Source of the DNA: Streptomyces sp. NBC_00572
GTDB lineage: Bacteria; Actinomycetota; Actinomycetes; Streptomycetales; Streptomycetaceae
Length of the DNA: 64,000 nucleotides
Assembly: GCF_026341815.1 (NCBI RefSeq)
Contig: NZ_JAPENX010000001.1
Coordinates: forward strand, 1,364,001-1,428,000
Direction of reading: 5' to 3'
In this document: one piece after another, positions 36,058 to 47,168 of the stretch
Numbering within the stretch: the stretch's first letter is position 1
Layout of the letters: each line of letters begins with the position of its first letter
Notes under the pieces: model-generated
What the model saw: the letters and a program-made list of their open reading frames with translations, nothing else
Database searches by the model: none
Told to the model about the DNA's origin: nothing
Program-made: the position numbers and the translations under genes

Positions 36058-36681
36058 TCACTCCTCTTCGCTCTCGGGGATCTCCTGGTCGAGGTGGGCG
36101 ATCAGGAGGACGCTGACGGGGCGTGCGCCCTCCGGCCGCAGGGACGGGTCGGACCCGCGTGCCTCGAAGGGCCGGAGCAGCTCGCCGAACCGCGCCCCGA
36201 GGTCGGTCAGTTCCTCGGGGGTGAGGTGGAGCAGGGAATCGCCGAAGTGCTCGGCCTCCCGCCACTCCTTCGGCAACGTGTGCCGGTTCCCCATCGCCCG
36301 GGTGACCCGCTCGAAGTACCGCTCTGCGATCGCGATGCTCAGCGCGTCGGCCGCCTCCGCGACGGCCGCGTCCTCGCTGTGATCGGGCCACTCCGTGTAC
36401 CGGGCCGTAGCCCGCCAGGGCTTCTCCCGCCCCCGGCCGCCCGGCGCCTCCTCCACGAGCCCGTACTTGGCGAGTATCCGCAGGTGGTAGGAGCAGCTGG
36501 CCACGGATTCCCCGGTCAGCTCGGCGGCCCTGGTGGCGGTGAAGGGCCCGCTGCTGCGCAGCAGTCCCACCAGGGACATCCGCAGGGGGTGGGCGTAGGC
36601 CCGCAGGGCTCGCGGGTCGGTGAGCCGGATACTGCGGGGCTGCTCACCCTCGGGCTGTGGATCACTCGTCTCCTCCGACAT
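36058..36681 (-). CDS. ArsR-type winged-helix transcriptional regulator
   Basis: The 207-residue protein has an N-terminal winged helix: DPRALRAYAHPLRMSLVGLLRSSGPFTATRAAELTGESVASCSYHLRILAKYGLVEE, typical of ArsR-like helix-turn-helix proteins of the HTH_20 kind, followed by a C-terminal domain of about 110 residues with LPKEWREAEHFGDSLLHLTPEELTDLG. The ATG has no ribosome binding site and lies six bases after a -10 box, so the mRNA is probably leaderless. It is cotranscribed with the MFS exporter it likely controls. Confidence 0.88.
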   Translation of the reverse strand: MSEETSDPQPEGEQPRSIRLTDPRALRAYAHPLRMSLVGLLRSSGPFTATRAAELTGESVASCSYHLRILAKYGLVEEAPGGRGREKPWRATARYTEWPDHSEDAAVAEAADALSIAIAERYFERVTRAMGNRHTLPKEWREAEHFGDSLLHLTPEELTDLGARFGELLRPFEARGSDPSLRPEGARPVSVLLIAHLDQEIPESEEE

Positions 36682-36686
36682 GATGA

Positions 36687-36712
36687 AAAGATATCTTTAG
36701 AAAGACTTCTTT
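36687..36712. promoter_or_regulatory. Tandem palindromic operator and leaderless promoter of the ArsR-MFS operon
   Basis: AAAGATATCTTT (36687-36698) and AAAGACTTCTTT (36701-36712) are two 12-bp palindromes 14 bp apart in otherwise GC-rich DNA. They overlap a minus-strand promoter: -35 TTGTAA at 36711-36716 and -10 TATCTT at 36688-36693, spacer 17. Bound repressor would cover the promoter. Confidence 0.75.
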
Positions 36713-36724
36713 ACAAGCATTTCT

Positions 36725-39268
36725 CTACTTCGGCGGGTCACCTCCCCTCGGTACGGCCACGAGCCCGGGCCCCGCCCCCACGACCGCGATCGCCCCGTCC
36801 CGATCCGTCCGCAGCACTCGCGCCCCACCGGTCCGCAACGACTCCACCGTCCGGGGCGACGGATGCCCGTACGGGTTGTCGCGCCCCGTCGACACCAGCG
36901 CGAGCCTCGGCCGTACGGCCCGTATCAACCCCGGGTCCTGATGCGCGGAGCCGTGGTGGGCCACCTTGAGCACGTCCACCGGCGCGAGGCCGGGATGCGC
37001 CCGCAGCAACGCCCGCTGGGCCGGCGGTTCAAGATCCCCGAGAAGGAGCAGAGTCAGCCCACCCGCGGCTCGGACGAGCAGCGTGACACTGGCATCGTTC
37101 GCCCCGCCCGAAGCCTCCCCGGAGCCGGCCGTCGGCCAGAGCACGCTCCACTCCAGCGCCCCGGCCCTCCGCCGCTCCCCCGGCCCCGCACGGATCAACG
37201 GCACACGCGCGGCCGCCGCCGTCCGCCGTACGAACGCCGCCTGGGCCGGCGGCTCCTCAAGCCCCGTCGTCTGGATCGCCCCCACCGACCGGCCCCGCAG
37301 CACCCCCGGCAAGCCGGCCACATGGTCCGCGTGGAAATGCGTCAGCACCAGCAACGGCACTCTCCGCACGCCGAGTTCACGCAGACACCGATCGACCGGT
37401 ACGGGGTCGGGCCCGGCGTCCACCACGACGGCCGCGTCCCCACCCGCCGCGAGGACCGTCGCGTCCCCCTGCCCCACCTGACACATCGCGAACACCCAGC
37501 CCGGCGGGGGCCACCCGGTGACCCACCGGGTCACCGGCACCGGACGCACCACCACCAGCAGAAGCAGAAGGGCGACAAGTACGGTGACCGGCCCCCGGTA
37601 CGGCAGCTTGCGCGCCCCGAGCACCACCAGAGCGGTCACCAGCGCGAGAGCGAGCCCGCCCCACCATCCGCCGGGCCAGGTCAGCTCCGCCCCCGGCAGG
37701 CCCGCGCCCGTCCGGGCCACCCGTGCGATCCACCCGGCCGGCCATCCCGCCACCCATGCCAGGCCCTCCGCGGCCGGAGTCCAGACCGCCGCCACGGCGA
37801 GCGTGGCGAAGCCGAACACCGTCGCGGGCGCCACCGCGAGCTCGGCGAACAGGTTCGCCGGGATCGCGACCAGGCTCACCCGGGCGGCGAAGACCACCAC
37901 CACCGGAGCGCACACCGCCTGCGCGGCCAGGGACGCCGCCAACGCCTCCGCGAGGCGGCCGGGCACCCCGCGCCGCCGCAGCGCCTCGCTCCATCGCGGA
38001 GCCACCGTCAGAAGGGCCCCGGTGGCGAGCACCGAGAGCAGGAAGCCGTAACTGCGCGCGAGCCAGGGGTCGTAGAGCACCAGAACGAGCACGGCGGCGG
38101 CCAGCGCGGGAATCAGCGATCTCCGCCGCCCGGTGCCGATGGCGAGCAGGACGACCAGTCCGCAGGCCGCGGCACGCAGCACGCTGGGGTCGGGCCGGCA
38201 GACGACCACGAAGGCGAGGGTCAGCGCTCCCCCGGCCACCGAGGTGACCCGCAGCGACATCCCCAGCCGGGGAGCGAGCCCGCCGCGCTCCACCTGATGC
38301 GCCCGCCCGGGACGGCCGACCAGCAGCAGCAGGACGATGGACAAGTTGCTTCCCGAGACCGCCAGCAAGTGCGTGAGATCGGTCGCCTCGAAGGCGTCCC
38401 GCAGCTCCGGCCCGATCCGCGAGGTGTCCCCGACGACCAGGCCGGGCAACAGGGCCCGCGCGTCCGGTTCGAGGCCGTCGGTCGCCCGCCGCAGACCGGC
38501 GCGCAGCTCCCCCGCCGTCCGCTGCAGCGCGCTCGGTGGGCCGATGATCCGAGGCGGTCCCGCCCCGCTCACCTTGAGCACCGCCGCGAAGGGATCGCCG
38601 GGACGTGAGGGCGGCGCCACCCGGGCACCGACCTTCAGCCGGGTGGAAGGCAGGAGCCGCAGCCACTCCGTCCGCTCCTCCCCCGGCGGCACGATCACCA
38701 GCACCGGCGCCCGGGTCCGGTGGACCGTCCCGTCCGACCGCTCGACCCGGGTCACCTCGCCGTCCAGGACCACGGAGACGGGTACCGACTCGCTGCCCCG
38801 CACACGGGGACGGGTGAGCCGAGGATCGGAGGTCACCGTCACCTCCAGCTGCGCCCGTGCGTACTCCCGTGCCAGGGCGGGTACGGGCCCGCGCCGCAGA
38901 TCCGCCGTGTGCAGCCCCGCGGAGGCGGCCCCGGTGGCGGCACACAGCAGGGCCCCGGCGTACGCGGTCGCCCGTAACCGCCACCCCGGCGTGCCCCGCC
39001 GCCCCCGCCCGTCGTCCGCGGCGAGCCCCTCACCGGGCCAGGCGGTCCCGCCGAGCCACCGAGCCGCCACGGGAGTCAACAGGAGAGCGGCTCCCAGCAG
39101 ACAGACCACGACCCCGGCCACCGTCCACCACCCGGCGACCCCCACCGCACAGGCCGCCGCCACCCAGGCCGCCACCGCGAGCAGAACGAGCCGAAGATCG
39201 ACAGGCCCCTCCTCCTGTGCGGCCTGCCGGCTCGTCGGCTCCTCGGCCACCGCACCGCCGCGGTTCAC
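36725..39268 (-). CDS. comEC: ComEC/Rec2-type DNA-uptake channel protein
   Basis: The 847-residue membrane protein has an N-terminal soluble part, a central competence domain with about ten hydrophobic segments (LLPGLVVGDTSRIGPELRDAFEATDLTHLLAVSGSNLSI), and a C-terminal metallo-beta-lactamase-fold domain with HFHADH near residue 645 and VDVLKVAHHGSAHQD. In competent bacteria ComEC imports single-stranded DNA. Its GTG start overlaps the comEA stop by four bases (GTGA). Streptomyces is not known for natural transformation, so its role here is open. Confidence 0.93.
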   Translation of the reverse strand: MNRGGAVAEEPTSRQAAQEEGPVDLRLVLLAVAAWVAAACAVGVAGWWTVAGVVVCLLGAALLLTPVAARWLGGTAWPGEGLAADDGRGRRGTPGWRLRATAYAGALLCAATGAASAGLHTADLRRGPVPALAREYARAQLEVTVTSDPRLTRPRVRGSESVPVSVVLDGEVTRVERSDGTVHRTRAPVLVIVPPGEERTEWLRLLPSTRLKVGARVAPPSRPGDPFAAVLKVSGAGPPRIIGPPSALQRTAGELRAGLRRATDGLEPDARALLPGLVVGDTSRIGPELRDAFEATDLTHLLAVSGSNLSIVLLLLVGRPGRAHQVERGGLAPRLGMSLRVTSVAGGALTLAFVVVCRPDPSVLRAAACGLVVLLAIGTGRRRSLIPALAAAVLVLVLYDPWLARSYGFLLSVLATGALLTVAPRWSEALRRRGVPGRLAEALAASLAAQAVCAPVVVVFAARVSLVAIPANLFAELAVAPATVFGFATLAVAAVWTPAAEGLAWVAGWPAGWIARVARTGAGLPGAELTWPGGWWGGLALALVTALVVLGARKLPYRGPVTVLVALLLLLVVVRPVPVTRWVTGWPPPGWVFAMCQVGQGDATVLAAGGDAAVVVDAGPDPVPVDRCLRELGVRRVPLLVLTHFHADHVAGLPGVLRGRSVGAIQTTGLEEPPAQAAFVRRTAAAARVPLIRAGPGERRRAGALEWSVLWPTAGSGEASGGANDASVTLLVRAAGGLTLLLLGDLEPPAQRALLRAHPGLAPVDVLKVAHHGSAHQDPGLIRAVRPRLALVSTGRDNPYGHPSPRTVESLRTGGARVLRTDRDGAIAVVGAGPGLVAVPRGGDPPK

Positions 39269-40302
39269 GGCCGCACCAGCCGTTCGAGTTCGGCGAACCT
39301 GCGCTCACCGATGCCGTTGACCTCCCGCAGATCCCCGACCGACCGGAACCCTCCGTGCTCCGCGCGATGGTCGACGATGTGCCGGGCCAGGACCGGGCCG
39401 ACACCCGGGAGCGTGTCGAGCTGCTCGACCGTGGCCGTGTTGAGGCTCAACGGCACCCCCTGCCCGCCACCACCGGGGCCGCTCCCGGAACCCGGGCCCG
39501 AGCCGGAACCCGAGCCGCCGGCCGGCGTCCCCGGCAGGCCGACGAGAACCTGCTCACCGTCGAACAGGACACGGGCCCGGTTGAGCCCGGTGAGATCGGC
39601 GTCCGGCTTCGCCCCACCCGCGGCGCGCAGGGCGTCCGCCACACGCGAGCCCGCAGGCAGGGTCAGCACCCCGGGCCTGCGCACCTTGCCCCCGACGTCG
39701 ACGATCACCCGCGCCCCGCCCGCCGCGGACCCCGGCCCTGCCGGCGCCCCGGGCCCGGCCCGCGTGGCGGGCGCGTCGGGTACGGCAGCGGCAGGGGCCG
39801 CGCGGACGAGCTCCGGGGCACGCACCGGCTCCGGCCGCCCCGTCCAGAAGTAACCGCCCGCAAGACCGGCGGCCACGATCAGGACCACGGTCAGCGCGGC
39901 CAGCGTCCTCGGTTCGAGCCCGCACCGCGTCTGCACCCACATCGGGGTCCGCTCACGCAGCACCGCCCGCAGCCGCTCCCGCGCCGCGCCGGGCGGAGAG
40001 CCACGTTCCTGTGCCCCGTCCCGGGATCCACGCTCCTCCGCTTCCGGGTCCGCGGCCGCCTCCGCCTGCGCCTGCGCGGCCGCCGGGAACAGCGCGTCCC
40101 CCCGCCGCCGTACGACGGCCTCGGGAACCGCGCCGACCCGCCTCACCCGGGTCCGCCTCCTGGCCCGCCCCGGAGCCGCGCCGCGCGCTCCGGGGCGGCC
40201 CCGCCCGTCGGAACCCGGCGCCCTGCCGGGACCGCTGGTCGGAGCGCCCGCCGTGCTCGAAACGCCGGGAGTGGTCGATGCGATGCGTGTACGAAGAGTC
40301 AT
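39265..40302 (-). CDS. comEA: ComEA-type DNA-binding membrane protein
   Basis: The 345-residue protein has a long Arg/Ala/Glu-rich N-terminus, one membrane segment near residue 130-150 (LAALTVVLIVAAGLAGGYF), an Ala/Pro linker, a SLBB domain (VIVDVGGKVRRPGVLTLPAGSRVADALRAAGG) and a C-terminal helix-hairpin-helix pair (LNTATVEQLDTLPGVGPVLARHIV, VNGIGERRFAELERL) that binds double-stranded DNA in ComEA. A Gly/Ser repeat linker separates the last two domains. The start is uncertain: ATG 40302 or GTG 40323, neither with a good ribosome binding site. It is coupled to comEC. Confidence 0.88.
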   Translation of the reverse strand: MTLRTRIASTTPGVSSTAGAPTSGPGRAPGSDGRGRPGARGAAPGRARRRTRVRRVGAVPEAVVRRRGDALFPAAAQAQAEAAADPEAEERGSRDGAQERGSPPGAARERLRAVLRERTPMWVQTRCGLEPRTLAALTVVLIVAAGLAGGYFWTGRPEPVRAPELVRAAPAAAVPDAPATRAGPGAPAGPGSAAGGARVIVDVGGKVRRPGVLTLPAGSRVADALRAAGGAKPDADLTGLNRARVLFDGEQVLVGLPGTPAGGSGSGSGPGSGSGPGGGGQGVPLSLNTATVEQLDTLPGVGPVLARHIVDHRAEHGGFRSVGDLREVNGIGERRFAELERLVRP

Positions 40303-40450
40303 GCAAGTGACCGTAGGAATCACCGCCGTGCTGTGCGGAGATCACCCACGTTCCGTGGACAGCGCCCCCACTGTGGACAACTCCGTCACTCCCACGAGGG
40401 ACGGCCCGATGTGGAGAGCCCCGCGACGGAGGGCCCGGCGACAGCCGGAC

Positions 40451-41296
40451 TCAGCGTGGCGACACGACGACCGCGAGGAGCCCGGGCCCCGTGTGCGCGC
40501 CGATGACCGCTCCCACCTCGCTGACGTGCAGCTCCACCATGCCCGGCACCCGCTCCTTGAGCCGGTCCGCGAGGGCGGCTGCCCGCTCGGGCGCGGAGAG
40601 GTGGTGGACGGCGATGTCGACGGCGCCGGACCCGGCGCGCTCCACGGCGATCTCCTCCAGCCGGGCGATGGCCTTCGAGGCCGTCCGCACCTTCTCCCGC
40701 AGCTCGATCCGCCCGCCGTCGAGTTCGAGGAGCGGCTTGACCGCGAGCGCGGAGCCGAGCAGAGCCTGCGCCGCCCCGATACGCCCACCGCGGCGCAGAT
40801 AGTCCAGGGTGTCGACGTAGAAGTAGGCGGAGGTCCCCGCGGCGCGCTTCTCGGCGGCCGCGACAGCTTCGTCGAGCGATCCGCCGGCCTCGGCGACCTG
40901 GGCCGCGGCGAGCGCGCAGAAGCCCACTGCCATGCCCATCATGCGGGTGTCCACCACGCGCACGGGAACGGGGGCGTCCTTCGCGGCGAGCACGGCCGCG
41001 TCGTAGGTCCCGGAGACCTCGGCGGACAGATGGAGGGAGACGATGCCCTGCGCCCCGGCCTCGGCGGCCTCGCGGTACGCCTCGGCGAAGACCTCGGGGC
41101 TCGGCCGCGAGGTGGTGACGGCCCGCTTCTTCTGCAAGGCCTCGACGAGCGCCCTGGCCGAGACCTCGGTGCCCTCCTCAAAGGCGCGGTCGCCGATGAC
41201 GACGGTCAGCGGGACCGTGGTGACGGCGTGCCGCTCCCTCGTCTGGCGTGACAGGTAGGCCGTGGAATCGGTGACGATCGCGACATGCCGGGACAT
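40451..41296 (-). CDS. DegV family fatty-acid-binding protein
   Basis: The 281-residue protein starts at ATG 41296 (MSRHVAIVTDSTAYLS). DegV hallmarks are DSTAYL (early strand), the TSRPSPEVF loop, SLHLSAEVSGTYDAA, VVDTRMMGMAVGF and, near the C-terminus, VGAVIGAHTGPGLLAV, the lipid head-group pocket. DegV/FakB-like proteins present fatty acids to kinases in Gram-positive bacteria. It is followed on the same strand by comEA after a 148-bp gap. Confidence 0.93.
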   Translation of the reverse strand: MSRHVAIVTDSTAYLSRQTRERHAVTTVPLTVVIGDRAFEEGTEVSARALVEALQKKRAVTTSRPSPEVFAEAYREAAEAGAQGIVSLHLSAEVSGTYDAAVLAAKDAPVPVRVVDTRMMGMAVGFCALAAAQVAEAGGSLDEAVAAAEKRAAGTSAYFYVDTLDYLRRGGRIGAAQALLGSALAVKPLLELDGGRIELREKVRTASKAIARLEEIAVERAGSGAVDIAVHHLSAPERAAALADRLKERVPGMVELHVSEVGAVIGAHTGPGLLAVVVSPR

Positions 41297-41418
41297 GAGC
41301 GGGAGGTTACCCGCCGAGACCGGCGTACGGCAGCCCGGCCCCCACCGTGAACGCGCGAACACCCCCGCGCGCCCGTCCGGCCTCGGCGCCCGGCAGGGCC
41401 TACCGGTCCGCCGTTCTG

Positions 41419-42168
41419 TCAGGTGGTGGTCTCCGGGCGGGCCGACTTCTCCCAGGGGTAGGCGGTCCGCCGGGGGTCGGGGGCCGTGATCGCGGACGGC
41501 TCACCGCCGGGACCCGGACCCGCGTTCCCGGCGCCGGCTCGCGGACCCGTGGTCCCGGAAGCGGCACCGGGCGCCGTGGTCCCGGTCGTCGCCCCCGGCA
41601 CGGTCCCGGACGCGGTCTCCGGATCGGTCCAGTGCCGCAGCGCACCCGCCTCGACGTCGATCTGGGCGCTGAGCGCCGACAGGTCGTCCTCGGCGAACTT
41701 CAGGGCCCGGTCCCGGGCGGCGCGGCGCAGTGCGTCGGCCGAGCCGGTGATCCGCTCGGTCCGCGCAGTGAGTTCGGAGAGCTGCCCGGCGACCCATGCC
41801 CGGTCGGGCTCCCGCTCAAGACGCTTGAGGTCCCCGTCCAGTTCGAGCCCGTGCGCGCTGAGCCGGTGAAACAGGTCGAGCGACTCCTTCAGCGAGGCGT
41901 CCTCGCCGACCCCGGCCTGCAGCGCCTCCTGGGTGGCCCGCATCGAGGTGCGCAGCGAGAGCCGCAGCCTGGCCAGCTCGCCCGCGGCCCCGGTCTGGCC
42001 GAAGCTCTTGGCCCGCAGCGTGGTGTCCTCGACCGTGCGCCGGGCCTGGTCCAGGGTGCGGTCCACCCCGCGCTTGGCGGCCTTGACCGCCTTCACCGTG
42101 ACGAAGACCCCCAGCGCCACGAAGGACAAGAAGAGCAGCGCCATGATCGTGATAATCGCGGCTTCCAT
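41419..42168 (-). CDS. Single-pass membrane protein with coiled-coil region
   Basis: ATG at 42168 follows GGAGGGG with a six-base spacer. The 249-residue protein has one N-terminal membrane segment (ITIMALLFLSFVALGVFVTVKAVKAA), then about 150 residues of charged helix (RTLDQARRTVEDTTLRAKSFG, LSLRTSMRATQEALQAG, ELTARTERITGSADALRRAARD) likely to form coiled coil, and a Gly/Pro/Ala/Thr-rich low-complexity tail ending YPWEKSARPETTT. No known domain is recognised. It lies between leuS and degV; a block of strong hairpins separates it from leuS. Confidence 0.8.
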   Translation of the reverse strand: MEAAIITIMALLFLSFVALGVFVTVKAVKAAKRGVDRTLDQARRTVEDTTLRAKSFGQTGAAGELARLRLSLRTSMRATQEALQAGVGEDASLKESLDLFHRLSAHGLELDGDLKRLEREPDRAWVAGQLSELTARTERITGSADALRRAARDRALKFAEDDLSALSAQIDVEAGALRHWTDPETASGTVPGATTGTTAPGAASGTTGPRAGAGNAGPGPGGEPSAITAPDPRRTAYPWEKSARPETTT

Positions 42169-42227
42169 GTGCGCCCCTCCGGCGTCCGTCCGGTTCCCAC
42201 GGATGTGGTCCCTCCACGGTAAACGGA

Positions 42228-42285
42228 ACGGGCAGGCCAGGGGTTCCATCGGAACCCCCAACCTGCCCGTAGGGGAAACCCCCTA
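42228..42285. terminator. Two-part long hairpin and adjacent short hairpin
   Basis: ACGGGCAGG/CCTGCCCGT (9 bp) encloses GGGGTTCC/GGAACCCC (8 bp) with a three-by-three internal loop (42228-42270). Next to it TAGGGG-AAAC-CCCCTA (42270-42285) forms a smaller hairpin. Together with 42301-42326 they give three stacked hairpins between leuS and the next gene on the same strand. Confidence 0.65.
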
Positions 42286-42300
42286 TGTGTCCTCGGACGA

Positions 42301-42326
42301 GCCCGTGCGCCGACCGGCGCACGGGC
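42301..42326 (-). terminator. Terminator hairpin of leuS
   Basis: GCCCGTGCGCC and GGCGCACGGGC pair perfectly over 11 bp with a four-base loop, 34 bases past the leuS stop. Confidence 0.8.
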
Positions 42327-42359
42327 CGTCAGGGGACCGCGCCCCCGGCGCGCGTGCCG

Positions 42360-45233
<2,874 letters not shown>

Positions 45234-45289
45234 GGTCCTTGAAGCTCCATCGATCGTCTCTGCCCACTGCCACGGACTGCCGTGAAATG

Positions 45290-45314
45290 AAAAATCCCCT
45301 CGCACAGGAGGGGA
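45290..45314 (-). terminator. Attenuator terminator in the leuS leader
   Basis: On the minus strand TCCCCTC-CTGTGC-GAGGGGA is followed by five T residues, a classical Rho-independent terminator located between the leader peptide and leuS. Genuine T-tract terminators are rare in this window, which supports a special role. Confidence 0.85.
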
Positions 45315-45321
45315 CGCCGCG

Positions 45322-45352
45322 CCGACTCCGACAGATGTCTGTCATCCGTCGG
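45322..45352 (-). promoter_or_regulatory. Upstream leader hairpin in the leuS attenuator
   Basis: CCGAC/GTCGG encloses GACAG/CTGTC with a four-base loop. It begins seven bases after the leader peptide stop, where a stalled ribosome would interfere with it, and precedes the terminator hairpin. Confidence 0.6.
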
Positions 45353-45358
45353 GACTGA

Positions 45359-45397
45359 TCAGCGCGGCTCGGTAAGCAGAAGGCGTACGGCACGCAT
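45359..45397 (-). CDS. leuS leader peptide MRAVRLLLTEPR
   Basis: This 12-codon frame has three consecutive leucine codons (CTT CTG CTT), two of them the rare CTT. No ribosome binding site precedes the ATG, but a -10-like TACCCT (45404-45409) ends six bases ahead, so the mRNA would start at or near the ATG and be leaderless. Leucyl-tRNA shortage would stall the ribosome on the Leu codons and change folding of the following hairpins. Attenuation of leuS has been predicted computationally in some Streptomyces. Confidence 0.8.
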   Translation of the reverse strand: MRAVRLLLTEPR

Positions 45398-45493
45398 GGC
45401 GTCAGGGTACCGCAGGGCCCGAGCGGGCCGCACCGACGTTTCGCGGAGCGGAGCGGCGCAGGGTGAGGCCTCGGCGGCCGGGAGCCGAACACG

Positions 45494-45530
45494 AAGAAGC
45501 GGGCCACCCGATCCGGGTGACCCGCTTCTT
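45494..45530 (-). terminator. Terminator hairpin of the first tRNA-Ala gene
   Basis: AAGAAGCGGGCCACCCG pairs with CGGGTGACCCGCTTCTT (one G-T type mismatch) around a three-base loop, five bases beyond the tRNA 3' end, separating it from the leuS leader. Confidence 0.8.
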
Positions 45531-45535
45531 TTCTG

Positions 45536-45608
45536 TGGAGCTAAGGAGAATTGAACTCCTGACCTCCTGCATGCCATGCAGGCGCTCTACCAACTGAGCT
45601 ATAGCCCC
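45536..45608 (-). tRNA. tRNA-Ala (anticodon GGC)
   Basis: Cloverleaf: acceptor GGGGCTA/TAGCTCC with discriminator A, D arm GCTC/GAGC, anticodon stem CCTGC/GCAGG with loop ATGGCAT (anticodon GGC), T arm AGGAG/CTCCT with TTCAATT loop. CCA is not encoded. An identical copy lies at 49750-49822. Confidence 0.97.
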
Positions 45609-45656
45609 TTGCTTTCTTCCGTCTCCGTTTCGGTTTCCCTCGCGGCGACAGACAGA

Positions 45657-45686
45657 ACATTAACCGGCTCCCCGGCAGATCTCCAA
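45657..45686 (-). promoter_or_regulatory. Promoter of first tRNA-Ala
   Basis: TTGGAG (45681-45686) and TAATGT (45657-45662) on the minus strand, 18-base spacer, about 50 bases ahead of the tRNA. Confidence 0.6.
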
Positions 45687-45732
45687 ATCGATTCTCCGGG
45701 CCCCTCTGACCTGCCGGGTAGGGTCGCCGACT

Positions 45733-46953
45733 GTGTCCGTCTCCGTGCTCTCCAAGACCCGCGCCCGGCCCTGGCCCCTGGCCACCGCCGCGGCGATCTG
45801 CCTGCTCTCCTTCGCGGCCTTCTGGGTGGCGCAACGCCTCGCCCACGTGAACATGCTCGACGTGATGGTCTACCGGGCGGAGGGCGAGACGGTCCGGGCC
45901 GGCGGGGACCTGTACGCGATGCGCGCCACCTCCGCGAACCTCGGCATGACCTACCCGCCGTTCGCGGCGCTGCTGTTCGTCCCGCTGACCCTGGTGAGCG
46001 TGCCGCTGATGCGGACGCTCACCACGGCGGGGAACCTGCTCCTGGTGGTGGCGCTGGTCCAGCTGTCGATCCAGCTGGTCCGCCCGTCGCTGTCCCGTAC
46101 GGACCTATGGCGTACGACGCTGTGGGTCGCCGCGGTCGTGGTCTGGTGCGAGCCGGTCTGGACGACCCTGCGGTACGGCCAGATCAACCTGCTCATAGCG
46201 GTGGCGGTGCTCTGGGACCTCACCCGGCGCCAGGGCAGCCGTTGGGCCGGTCTGGGCATCGGCCTGGCGACCGCGGTGAAGCTCACACCAGGGCTCTTCG
46301 TGGTCCTGCTGCTCGTCGTGGGCGTGCTCCTGTGGCGCCGGGACCGGACCTGGAACACCTGGCTGCGCACCGCGGTGACGGCGACCGGGGTGTTCCTCGG
46401 GACGACGCTGGCCGTCGCGCTCGTCCTGCCGGCGGACTCGAAGCGGTTCTGGACGGAGACGCTGTTCGAGACCGGCCGGGTGGGCTTCGCGGAGGAGACC
46501 GCCAACCAGTCGATCCGCGGGGTCCTGGCCCGGATGATGCACACCGACGACCCGGGCATGTGGTGGGCGGTGACCGCGGCCGTCCTGGGCGGAGTGGCGA
46601 TGGTGCTCGCGGTGCGGGCCGCGCTGCGCGGCGACAAGGCGGTGGCGGTGGTCGTCTGCGCGTTCACGGCACTGATGATCAGCCCGATCTCCTGGTCCCA
46701 CCACTGGGTCTGGTGTGTGCCGCTGCTGATCCTGCTCGCGGACCGCGCCACGCGCGTGTGGCCGGTGACGGGGGCGGTGGGCCTGGCGTTCGCGTCCTTC
46801 GCGCTGTGGTGGGTTCCGCACGACCCGGGTCGGCCCGAACTGGACCAGAACGTGGGCCAGATGGTGCTGTCCGCCGTCTATCCGCTGACGACGACGGCGC
46901 TGCTCGTGGGGTACGTGCTGACGCTGCGGCGTCAGGCCGTGGCGAAGGAGTAG
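45733..46953 (+). CDS. GT87-family polyprenyl-phosphate-mannose-type glycosyltransferase
   Basis: The 406-residue polytopic protein (about ten hydrophobic segments) has the N-terminal loop with DVMVYRAEGETVRAGGDLYAM, then MTYPPFAALLFVPLTLV, LRYGQINLLIAVAVLWD, ATAVKLTPGLFVVLLL and SPISWSHHWVWCVPLLIL, the pattern of DUF2029/GT87 membrane mannosyltransferases such as mycobacterial PimE. It would use a lipid-linked sugar on the outer face of the membrane. The start is GTG 45733. Its end overlaps the convergent small gene by 22 bp. Acceptor unknown. Confidence 0.88.
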   Translation: MSVSVLSKTRARPWPLATAAAICLLSFAAFWVAQRLAHVNMLDVMVYRAEGETVRAGGDLYAMRATSANLGMTYPPFAALLFVPLTLVSVPLMRTLTTAGNLLLVVALVQLSIQLVRPSLSRTDLWRTTLWVAAVVVWCEPVWTTLRYGQINLLIAVAVLWDLTRRQGSRWAGLGIGLATAVKLTPGLFVVLLLVVGVLLWRRDRTWNTWLRTAVTATGVFLGTTLAVALVLPADSKRFWTETLFETGRVGFAEETANQSIRGVLARMMHTDDPGMWWAVTAAVLGGVAMVLAVRAALRGDKAVAVVVCAFTALMISPISWSHHWVWCVPLLILLADRATRVWPVTGAVGLAFASFALWWVPHDPGRPELDQNVGQMVLSAVYPLTTTALLVGYVLTLRRQAVAKE

Positions 46954-47165
46954 AACCGCTTGAGGGTGCAGTGCTCGTCGAGGAGCCGGCCGTAGATCGG
47001 CTCCCCCTCCAGCTCGCGGTACGTCTCGATGGGGTCGCCTTTTATGATCAGCGCCCGTGCGCACTCCTCGCACCAGTACTGGAACCCCGGGTTGACGGGG
47101 TCCATGTCGCGCACGATGGGCGTGCCGCTGCCGCACCAGTCGCACTTCCGCCTGTGTGCACCCAT
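46932..47165 (-). CDS. Small zinc-ribbon-like protein
   Basis: The 77-residue protein has two CxxC pairs (CDWCGSG near residue 8 and CEECAR near 32), which would bind one zinc. It is preceded by GGAG seven bases before ATG 47165. The rest (DPIETYRELEGEPIYGRLLDEHCTLKRFYSFATA) matches nothing I know. It overlaps the 3' end of the GT87 gene on the other strand. Confidence 0.75.
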   Translation of the reverse strand: MGAHRRKCDWCGSGTPIVRDMDPVNPGFQYWCEECARALIIKGDPIETYRELEGEPIYGRLLDEHCTLKRFYSFATA

Positions 47166-47168
47166 CAG

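Noticed and set aside
45234..45420. T-box riboswitch ahead of leuS
   Set aside because: No T-box sequence or specifier stem is visible, and the leader peptide plus terminator explain the region.
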